Source: Liolophura sinensis (lineage: Eukaryota; Mollusca; Polyplacophora; Chitonida; Chitonidae). Taken from it: a stretch of DNA of 64,000 nucleotides. Positions 50,801 to 62,800 of the stretch are shown here, one piece after another (positions within the stretch are counted from its first letter, which is position 1; every line of letters begins with the position of its first letter). The translations under genes and the position numbers were made by a program. The stretch is from positions 23,945,788-24,009,787 of the forward strand of contig NC_088302.1 of NCBI RefSeq assembly GCF_032854445.1. Reading direction: 5' to 3'. The notes below the pieces were generated by a model. It saw only the letters and a program-made list of their open reading frames with translations. It was not told the DNA's origin and did no database searches.

Positions 50801-53800
50801 ACTGATGAAAGTTTGAAATTCTGGGTGAGAGGACACAAGGAGGAGACAGGTGGTGATGTGGATGCGAGTGAAGTCCCCTTGGCGTTGCTAGGCACCGCTC
50901 CCAGCTGCCGGCATAGAAAGGTCCAGATTTTGACGGTCAACCTATGTCAAGATTTTTATGGCTTCTTTCTCACAGGCTGGGCCAGGTATGCTTATTGGCC
51001 ACGGAATGTTTGGGGCTGAGCTACAGCACTAAACGTTAACATTGTCACTTATGGAAAATTAATTGGGGTCTGTGGCCAAGTCATTAGTAAATGGCTGCCA
51101 ATGTGGAATACTCTCAATGCAAGGGAGAAAACTTATACGGAATAACTGCAGCCCCCCAAAATAGTATATACAATATATATTTTCTTAAAGTTGTAGAAAA
51201 CAATAAATTCAACGGGATGTAAATACATAAATATTTGCATCATAAAATGTTATGTGCATTAGTTTGGCTTATATACTAAATGACAGAGCCGCAGTTTAAC
51301 TCTGGAAAGAAATATTTTATGCCACTGAGGCTTGAATTCCTGAAATGTTTTCAACATAAATTACAGTACACAAGCAGAAAAAGAAAGAAAAAAAAAAAAA
51401 CACCCCAGAACCCCAGAAATTGTTACATTTAACAATAAAATACAATTACATCACAATTATACGAAGTGAGATTTGCCCACACGAAGCTGTAGAGAAAGTT
51501 CAGAGATAACCACAGCCATTCACCAGACAAACTTCCTGACATTAAGCCCTACGCAAACCAAAGCAGCTGCCTTCAATACTGTGACCTCAATTTTGTGAGC
51601 CAATAGGCTGCGACAAACAATGCTTTAGCTGACGGAGCCAGCCAGGGTCCCCAAGAGAGATTGAAAGTTGATTTGGATTACTGATCAAGTAAACATGTCA
51701 TCTTGTAACTATACAGTAAAGACAACAACTCATACCTTCTCTAAACTCCACCATGGCCTTGAGTGTCTTAGAGTCAGCCAAAGCCATGACCCAGAAGAGC
51801 TTAGTCCTGCCACACCCCTCGTGAAGGTCCACACGGATAGCCTCTTCCTCCTCCTTAAACACCTAACAAACCAAAATAAACCATCGTTAACATACCGGAA
51901 CAGGTAAAAGTGATTCACAGTATAATAAAATGTTAAATAACCATTCAGGTGCAAACACATTTCCGGCTTAAACTGCTAGTATGTGACATGGATATACAGT
52001 ACATGTCTGAACAGTTATCACACAAGGATATGTTAAGCTTCTCGGGCAATTCACAGACCATGTGATACAATTCAATGCAAAAAAAAAAAAAGAAAATGTT
52101 CGGTCATTTCTGTACAAATTCCCGGTTGTGACGTCATCTTACCCCCCCTCTGAAGCTACCATGAAACTCTGGTTGACGTCTCCTGCTAAGAAGACCATGT
52201 CATCCGTGAATGAGCTTGATGGAAGAAATTACGTCACTCCAGGGAAAATGACTTTGCACCAGGAAAATGACGTCACTCACGGAATTTGTACAGAAATGGC
52301 TGAAAATTTGTTTCCGTAAGCACTCGGTATAAGTAGGATTACCGAAAGATCTGAGAAAATTCATGGATAGAACACGAATGACTGCATATTAAGCTGGACA
52401 GGATACCTTTCTTCTTCCATTCATCACCAGAAGAATCTTGGCTTAAATGGTTCTTTATACCATTAAAATTAATACCATAATACCATGGATACATGCTACA
52501 CTTGCTTTTCTTAACATCTGATCCCACTACAAAGTTTGGATCGAAAATGTTTGGCTATTAAAGTATTCAGTGTAGGAATGTTCCAGCAGATGGCCCTGTT
52601 GTGACCTACATGTATACACATGTACAAGGCAAACAGCATGTGTTATCAAGACTGAGTGACAACAAACATGACAGACAGAGATATCTCAGCAGTGAGGTTT
52701 TCAACTTGCAAAAAAATATGTTCTTAGATGAAAAAGAAAAAAAATATTGATCGTTAAAGTCATTATTGTATTATTTTAATTTGGTACAAAAGAAGTAATG
52801 ACACAGCCCATGAAACAAGTGCCTCATGCTCAGAGTTTTTTGTGCGACTTGAACATGCAGATGGTCACTGATACCTTTCCAATGTTTAATAAAGTTAGCA
52901 CTGCATCTCATAATATGATATGGTATTTTCAAGTACCTGTTCTTTAACGGTATGATGAAGTTTTAAGCCCGCATCACTCATTTGAAGTGATGACACGAAA
53001 CGTAACAATACAGCTCGCGACCAATAATTTGGAGAACAGTCTTGGATTTTACATGATTTACTTTCAGAAGATAGCGCTGTAGTCATGTAGTAAGACATCT
53101 AGTTAGGTATCTGTTACAGGAAAACCAACACTTACCTGTCTCTGATGGGAGCGTTTCTTGCGGTGAAGATGAAGGAACCTGTCACAGTCTGCACACAGGT
53201 TACCACATTCACTACACAGAATAATGGCAGGTGTCACATCGTCGTCATGGTTATCGCAGGTGGGCTGAAGTTAAGACAGCATACACTTCGGTAAAAAGAT
53301 GATTACAATAATTCCTGAGGAGTGAGCATTCTACTAAGGTGTTGTGATTGTTGTGGACATTGATAAGGCATCACATGTACTTATCAGGGGAATTTGAAAT
53401 CCAAAACTCAAAAGACTAACACCTTAACATGTAATGTCACAGTCAAGGTACCAGTCTTCACTTAAAAACTGCAAATGGCAATCACCCAACATAACCTGGA
53501 AATAAAACGATTTATAATACAAGGAAGGCAATTTACACATGCAATCAATATTTGTACTGAATTTCACTTATGTTGAAAATCATTGACATCAGATTAGCTT
53601 TTTAGATTACCACATAGAGTTTTCTGTTGCCTTAAATGAAGATAAGTCAAAACGTGCTTGTAGCTGACAGGCAATGCCCAAAAGATATCAGCCTACCAGT
53701 GGGAAATCTGATTGTCCCGTGCCCGTTGGTACGTTATACGTGTAATGTGGCACGCTACTTACTCTTGGTTGTCCATGCTGACCATCCTGATGACTGATCC

Positions 53801-56800
53801 ACTGACCAGAGGAGAGTCTCTCTACATGCTCCTGGTCCAGAACACACAGGGAGGCCAGTGCCAGCCACAGCTAAGGAGGTGGACAAGAAAGCACAAGTCT
53901 GAGAGAAACTTGATACTAATACCGACATCTAACATTTGAGAAATGAACTGCCTTAATAAGGCATATAATGACATGAAACTGATGGTAATATTCTCTCAGG
54001 GAAATAAAATAATCCAATCTTAGTATTTAAGAGAGCATACATGTAACATATTACCGTAAATGATCCAACATTGCACCCGAAAAAGTGCATTTTTAAAAAC
54101 AAAAAAACACTTACTTTTTTTAGTAAGATATCAATCTACCTTCCAATAAAACATCAAAGAACTAAGATAAAAAAAACCTCTCTCAAGATCAGGTAAAATG
54201 TGCAACTTGGTGGTGGCAGAAATTTGTGATCATTTATCATATTTCTTGATTAATTTCCCAAAAAACTTTACTACATGTCTGAACAGAGCTTTAAAAAAGA
54301 TCAGTTTAAACATGAATGGTTTAAACGTGACCATAAGCTATTAAACTGACGTTAACATTCAGAAGTTGAACCAGTATTGCATGCAGCATTGTCGTCTTAC
54401 CGTAGGTGTTTTGATACAAGTCTGTGGAACCCTTTGTGCCTCGTCTAGTTTGGTGAGGCCCAGGATAGCTTCGGCGATGGCAGCCTTCGTCACAGCTGCC
54501 CACGGCTCAGATAGCTTACCCTGCAACACAACATTGCATATCTCTATGTTGTCATGATTGCAGTTGCTGACGTTCGCCTTAAAAAATGTGAGTTGTGTTT
54601 TTATTTGCAATGACTAGAAATCTTCATAATTAATTTATTCATTCATTCGAAACCCACAACCTTCCGCAGGTTGCTGTCAGACCTTCTCACGTACGTACTC
54701 AGGAATGTAGATACTGAATGGGAACACAAGATCCTTATTGGTCAAGCATCTTACAGGCTGACATGTGAGTGACTCTTTTATAGCAGAAGGTTGATTGGGT
54801 AAATATGTCCAACAAATAAGCTGATTTAGTGAAATCTGTAGAACTCATTTCATAAGTTGATGAAATTCATATTCTGTATTACCCTTTATTTTAGTTAAAC
54901 ATCAAGTACATAAAAAAAAACAACATATGTACCCTAATTCTTCTACCTTTTCAACCACCTCTGTAACCAGTATTTTGAAATATTCTCAGAGTAATAATTT
55001 GTTCAGTTTTAAGAAGCTTGTATCTCTAGGGGCACAGATGAATCATTTTAGCATCATTTTGATAATAATTGTATGCTTAAATTCCACTGACAAAAATGTT
55101 TTAGTGGTCGAGAAAACTGAAGATTTACAGTAAGGGAACAGCCAAAATATGTAAAATAAAGAGGAGGAAGTCCTTCGACTGGAGTTAATTTTCGCTTTCA
55201 GTAACTGAATGAAGGTGATGTAAGTTATTTGTTTGAATCTTTCATTTAAGAAGGAGATATCGTGTGGTGTCAAGGGGAGGTCACCATACATGTACACGTA
55301 GGAGAATCAGACTCGGAGGAAGTCTTACCGCGGCCATATCCTGCAGAAGCTGTATAATTCCAGTGGCTAATGTCCCTGACATGTTTCCTCTCAACCACCA
55401 GCGAGCACCATTTGATCTGGATAGCGGAAACAAAATAATATCTTTATTTACTTATTTGATTGTTGTTTCACCTTGTACCCATGAATATCTCACCTGCACA
55501 ATGCAAAAAAAAAGAAGAAAGAGCGCAGTGATTGTGAGGAAAAACACTGTAGCTTGCCAGGTTCACAGCAAACCTGTTGAGACAAACCCATGGCCACAGA
55601 AGCCGAACCTGGACTTGAACCTGTATCTGTTTGTGTGACAACTAGGATTCATTTATTTTCCCACTATACATGTAATGCAGATGAGCAGTCTGATTGATGA
55701 CTGTTCCTATGTCACAATGAATCTAAGACCTACAAAAAGACTTTTGACTGGAGTTTAATGTCATAGTCAACAATTTTTCACTCGTGTCACTGTGGTCAGG
55801 TATAGGGATAGAGAAATCCATGGTGCCTGGGGTAGACCACAAAGAGCTAAAAGCTTTCAACTTCCATCCCATCCTAACCCTTCCTTAATCTGTCTGAAAA
55901 AAAAAAATATTGTTTACTGACAAAATTGAATTAAAACAGATAAAAAAAGGTGGTTTTCATTGAAACATAAATACACAGGTCTGTACACATGTTTCAAGAT
56001 TCCCCTTCTCACCTGATAGAGGGCAATTCTGACAGACTCTCGGCCAGTGACACCGTGGTCACCCCCTTGTGAGCCCCGCTGCTCTTCACCTTGGTCTGGA
56101 CAGACAAGGACTTGGCTATACAAGCCAGGAACACGTCGATGATGCCCACTTTGTCGGGGTCAAAACTCTCGTCTGCCTGGTCACGACTTGTGGCCGTGAC
56201 GATGGAGAAGTCAGCAGGAGGTAGACTGTTTACCTTCAAAATCGTGGCCAAGATCTCTGGTTGGACCTCTGGCAAAACACGCCTTAAGACAGACACCACC
56301 TGGAACACAAATATTTTATCTAATGTTGTAAAAAGCGAATATCAATTTTAACACTAAAAACAAAAACAACACAATAATGCACATGATCTTTCATTCATAA
56401 TATTGTCAATACACAAGTCTGATTAACTTATCAGACTTCAAAATTTTCAAAGTTGTTGAAGCAGTACAAAGATGGCACCTGTGTTCGATTTCTTTAATCT
56501 GACAGTTTCTGCGCTGACTCACTATGACTGTCTAGCCCTTGACCAAGGAGGTAGCTGAACTCCAAGCCACATCATTGGGTATAAAGTCATCTTTTTAACA
56601 AAACTCTTAAATTTATTTATTTATTTGACTGGTGTTTTATGCCCTGTTCAAGGATATTTCACTTATACGACGGCAGCCAGCGTCATGGTGGGTGGAAACC
56701 GGGCAGAGCCCGGGGGAAACCCCGACCATCCTCAGGTTACTGAAGACCTTCCCACATACCAAAACCCTTAGACACTGTACTGCTGTAAATTAATGAACAA

Positions 56801-59800
56801 ATAGAATTCATTCATCAATCAACATGATAAACTGGTGAAGGAAACCAGAAGACATATAAAGAGATAAAAACAGTAGCAAATTTAACACCAGAAGTTTTTT
56901 TTCCAGGTTCTCACAATGATGTCCTTAGGAGATATATGTAGCCTAACGGCCCCAATACAGAGGTCGCTGACCATACCTGTCTCTGAACTCTGGGAGTGGC
57001 AGTGTGAAGTAAAGTGAAGAGATCTTGTAACAATCCATACTGCTGGGCCAGATGGGTTCTGCCCACTCCAGAGCCACTGAGGGCCAGGACCATGGATAAC
57101 AGCTCAAAGCAGTACACATCAGACACTCTGAAACGATAGAGGTGATAAGGTTTATTCTATCTGCAGCAAAAGAACTTGGATGTGAAACAAAATTGTCAGA
57201 GACTGTGATATAGGTTATAGTTTATTAACACTAAACCTGAAGAAGAGAATGACAAGCGCAGTGCAGTTTCCAAATCAGTAAAAGAGAAACCATACTGATG
57301 CTACCCTTAATACTATAGACTAAATCCTAATCAACAATATGAACTAGGTTGCTGGAAGGAAAAAATCTAATTCAATGTGAAACATTTAACTGAATTTAAT
57401 TCATTATAGTTTTTTAAACACTGATCATTAATTCATTAACTACAGGCAAATTGTCACATTTATTTGACAAATTGACATTTATTATTTTCACAGATAAAGT
57501 CTATCAGTGTTGGTTATGTTTTCCCCTTGCTAAAAAAAAAAAAAAAACAAAAAACATTTGCCTGTTATCATCTTCCACTGTCTTATTTTTGTTGGCGAAT
57601 GCAGACTCCCACTCCTCCTTCACCCTCTCTGTCTCCTTACGAATAGCCTGGACAATGTGGGCGCAAACCTGGTGGTAAGGTGAGATAATCAGGTAAGTTA
57701 CATTTATTTATTTAATTATTGCTTAATGCCAGTTAAACAATGTAGGTCCGTTTTCTGGGTAGAAGAAACTGAAGTGCTTGGCGTAAACCATCAACCTCTG
57801 GCAAGTTACCGACGAACTTGACAAGATGAGATGTACAGATCTGCACACCATATTGGTGAACCCAGTGGTTTGGAACTAGGCGTCGCCAGCCACTTCTTAT
57901 TATCAGGTTAGATAAACTGAAGAGCATACATAACATAGACTGCAGAGTGAAGACTGATTGATTAATCAATCGTCCATATTACTAGTAAAAAATCAGTCAG
58001 CTCATAGTGCCAGAAAGGCAGCCATTAGCACGTTGCCTGATCTTACCTGTTTTTGTAGGTGTGAGAGGTTACTCCTGCTGAAGAGAATGCCCACCATATG
58101 CTCCTTGAGGTCGTTGTCAATGCCCGGAGCCTCATGACTCTCTGCCTGTTTCTCCTCACCCTCAGAGAGGCCATTAAACAATAGCTTCCCAAACACCTGT
58201 TAAAACAAGAACACACACCAGAATGTATCGTAAAACATGACGTGTGTGATATCCACATGAGCTCTTATGTACCCATAGGTCAATCCGGTCTCTCATCACA
58301 TACTGTATGACGAATACATGTGTTTGGACTTTCAAATTTGGAACAATTTCATTGGTTAACGTCACCCATTTAGATTCGTCATTGGTCAACATTATTCCTT
58401 GAGCTACTGTCAAAACTAGCAGGGAATTTAACCAAAGAAATTGGTCATCTAGAATTTGAAAGTGCAGGATATTCCTGGCTGTTCCACCTACACAATGGTG
58501 GAAATGCGCTGTGTACCATAAAACTGGAGAAAAAGTGGCAAAATCTGACTTATTAGTTTGTGTCAGACAAGTCAGATCATTTATGAATGGTGGTGTGCAG
58601 CTTATTTGTTGTAATCTAATGTTACTGAGACAGCAGTGTTGCATCTTTGGAAGTTCAATATGGCGGATATTGACAGTAATGTTTTAATGACGTGTATGTA
58701 CTACTGACTTTCTTCAGGTTTTAAGTACGCAGTGTTACCAATTCTTGATATGGATGAAATTCCTCAGTTGTGCTCATAGCTGTGACTTGGTTAGAGTTTA
58801 ACTACACCATCAACTTCATTTGACAATTTCCTGACAGTAGGCCAGTCTCACACTTAACGCATTTGTGGTGCTGCCAAACAAGAATAGGATAACAAAGACA
58901 CCAGGTATGACACCTAAGGTGTGAATCCTACCTCCTACTTTACACAATGTAGACACTCTAACATCTCCTATTGCCACACAGTGCCCATACCTGTGAGGTG
59001 AGCAGCCTGAACACCTTCAGGGTCTCTGTCTCACAATTCTTCTGTTGCATGAGCAGCGCCCCCTTTTGGACAGGCAGGTGGAGTGACTCCCCTTCCTGTT
59101 CCCCGAGAACCTTCACCTGTCGCAGACGCAGGTTGTTGTCGGGTCCCTTCAGCTCCAGCCGGATGTAACGACAGTTGTTCTCACAGATAGGGCTGCTTAC
59201 CCAGCCAATGTGCCGTGCCTCTATCTCCAGCTGACAACAGAGTGGGACAAATGGGTATGGGGTATACAGGACACTGCTAGATTACAGTTAAATTATGCAC
59301 ACGAAAATTTGGATTTAAATGTATTTTATGGAATAAAATATGGAGTTGCAAGAATATTAAATACTGCAGTTTGAACCAGATATGACATAACCAGGTCATT
59401 TATGGTATTAACACCATAATTCCCAACTTTGACTGCACGTGACTTTGTTCATTTGATTTGTGGAAGAAATCCCCAAGAGGGACTAAATCAGACTCTGTCT
59501 GGAACAATGTGGCCTTCAAAAGTCCAAAGTGCAGTAATTTACCTGGCGATGTAAGACACGGTCCACTCAGTTTGCCAAGTATGTTACCTGTAGCACATAC
59601 CTGTCTGCACTTCTTGAGCTCATCTATGCTTGTTCCCGCCAGAAACTGAACACTGGACACTTTATTCTGAAATCACACAAAACAAAATGTATATTCTTCA
59701 AGAAAAAAAAAAAACTGAAACGTGTTGCATGGCCTAAATCCTGAGAGTTGACTATATGGACATGGACCATGTGGGGGTGGGTTATCTGAGCACACTGCTC

Positions 59801-62800
59801 ACACCTACCCCTAAATCACGAGAGTTGTCTATATGGACATAGGTCATGTGGGGCTGGGTTCTCTGAGCACACTGCTCACACCTACCCCTAAATCCTGAGA
59901 GTTGTCTATATAGACATAGGCCATGTGGGGCTGGCTTATCTAAGCACACTGTTCACACCTACCCCTAAATCCTGAGAGTTGTCTATATGGGCATGGACCA
60001 TGTGGGGGTGGGTTATCTGAGCACACTGCTCACACCTACCCCTAAATCCCGAGAGTTGTCTATATGGACATAGGCCATGTGGGGCTGGGTTCTCTGAGCA
60101 CACTGCTCACACCTACCCCTAAATCCCGAGAGTTGTCTATATGGACACAGGCCATGTGGGGCTGGCTTATCTAAGCACAATGTCCACACCTACCCCTAAA
60201 TCCCGAGAGTTGTCTATATGGACATAGGCCATGTGGGGCTGGGTTCTCTGAGCACAGGTTATAGTTATCATCTTTGTCTTGTTCCTATCCTCATCTCCAC
60301 TCTCCCAGAATGTCTCAGTGGAGTTATCTGTCAAAAAACGAACAATGTATACAAACAATGTAAACACAGTGAAAGAATAATGAATCGTGCATCCAAAACA
60401 TACCTTAGGCTCATCAGAGGACTAAATTATTTGAGTCTGAAGAGATAACAAACCACACAGAGTTTTGCGTTCTTGTTAATCACTAAATATCTTTACAGTG
60501 TATTGAACTATATGTACATATGTTTATAGGTTCTTTATTTGCAGCTTAAACAGTAACCATATTCACCTGAGGTAAAAAAACAAAACAAAACAGAAAAGCC
60601 AGATTTAAAGACGTATTTGGATACATGGCAGAGATAGACGTATATGTAAATCCAACAGTAAGAAATAAGGAGGTTTCTACCTGAGAGACTAGCCACCATA
60701 GCCTGCCGACTTGACGCCTTCACATCAGCACCTGGTGTGAGGTCCTTCAAACATGTCACCTTCCCAGTGGTCTGAGAAAACCGCAATCACATCAAGCTGA
60801 ATTTGTTTTTTTCTTTTTTGTACACATAATGAATCCCCCAGTTTATACCAAGCTTATGACAGTAATTTAATACTGGAACAAACTTTTATGTATTAAAACT
60901 GTTGAGAAATTTGCCACGCTTTTTGTCTATGAATGCCTGTATGGTCACATCAAGCCCTGTTCCATACTTCCAGTCATTTTAGCCAAAATTACTAGCTTCT
61001 CGATCTTAAATTCCCATCACCTCATTACCACTAGCCAGCATTATCTTCGTCAGTCACCAATAGCTCCACCCTTACCTTGCCAAAAATACTAGTCCCCATA
61101 CCAAGTTGCAATTTAGCCCCTCTGCCTCCATTCCTATTTACAGATGGTGAAGATTTATTTATTTATTTATTTATTTATCTGATTGATGTTTTACGCCGTA
61201 CTCAAGAATATTTCACTTATACGACGGCCAGCATTTTGGTGGGCGGAAACCGGGCAGAGCCTGGGGGAAACACACAACCATCCGTAGGTGTTGGCAGGCC
61301 TTCTCACTTACGGCTGGAGAGGAAGCCAGCCAGATAGTGAAGATGCAACTGATATTAACAAACATACCCACTAACTCCCCAGGGTACCTGGTGATGGTGA
61401 AGATTTATTTATTTATTTATTTATTTATCTGATTGATGTTTTACGCCGTACTCAAGAATATTTCACTTATATGACGGCCAGCATTTTGGTGGGCGGAAAC
61501 CGGGCAGAGCCTGGGGGAAACACACAACCATCCGTAGGTGTTGGCAGGCCTTCTCACTTACTGCTGGAGAGGAAGCCAGCCAGATAGTGAAGATGCAACT
61601 GATATTAACAAACATACCCACTAACTCCCCAGGGTACCATCCCCTTCCACCCCCCCAATCACCCACCCTCTCCCCCCTACATACCCAGTCACTCTCCAGG
61701 GCCTCTTCTGATTCCTCGTCCGACTTGGTGAGGATACGGCTGATGTTACTGAACACATGACTCTCGTGTAAGAACTGATGGTCCGACTGCTGGAACTTGA
61801 GGCAGTAACAACGCACCGCCATTTGCTGGAACACAAAAATCATGGAAACCAAGTCAATCAATTGTTTAGATGTCCCACTTTGTAAATGAACTGAGGGAGC
61901 ACATGTTCAAAGAGCATGACAATACAATCGACAGAATTGCTCAAACAATCTGTAAGACCTGGAAGTACAGATATTTGACTAGTGTGCAATGACCCATACT
62001 GAAGAATATTTCAATCATATATCATATATTAACACTGCGAGAGAACAGTGTAATCAGTGTGAGAACTGGAGGAAATGCAACCAAACTATATGTCTTCTGG
62101 AAAGTTTTTATTTGACTTATGAACGTTCCAATATATGATGCACAGATATTATCAACACTTCTGGCACACTGATGGAAGACAAATGATCTGTCTGCAAATT
62201 ATCAAATATATAGCATGATATTCCCATTCTAAGCTAATTTTGATGGACAGAGTTTAAGTTCAACCTATTGATGGTAAACCAAGGAAAACACAAATTATTT
62301 TCAAATAACCTGAAACTATGTTTCCATTTTATCCAGGAAAACTGGACCATGCAATATGCAAGGTTCGCATGATTTACTCAAGAAACACAGTTTTACCTGT
62401 ACTACAAGGCTTACCTGTAACGAGGAGCCGGGATTAAGATGCATCATGACGTCAGCTATGGTCTGCAAAAGGGTGTGGAAGGTGGGTTGCAGGGGGTGGG
62501 CAGCCTTACCCGCTATGGTGATGTCAGACAACGGGTGCTCACACACTCGGATGTCCTTATCCTGCAAAGGAAAACCAAGGAGACAGTTTATACACCATGT
62601 TTTTATTACCATAAAAGCTGACCCATGAGCATATACTCACTAGGCACCTTGCATGGCGACAACAGTGTGACAATACTGAGTACATTAGCTATACATACAC
62701 ACATGCGGGCTGTAAAACTGATCGCATTATGTCTATATATTTCATTGATGTTTTATGACATACTCAAGCATATTTCACTTATACAATGCCTGTAAGAATT

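Larger units (their letters stand above)
46061..51735. other. Remainder of the 6.5-kb MYCBP2 intron
   Basis: Apart from the listed arrays and family F copies, this holds an A-rich run (46375-46410) and unique AT-rich DNA. Short frames such as 48762-49028 or 49407-49661 have no supported function. No microRNA-like hairpin was recognised by eye. Confidence 0.5.

Noticed and set aside
48620-50940. Paired 102- and 129-residue minus frames as a conserved protein family
   Set aside because: They are parts of two copies of the same inverted-repeat element; the substitutions compared are all amino-acid changing, so no sign of protein constraint.
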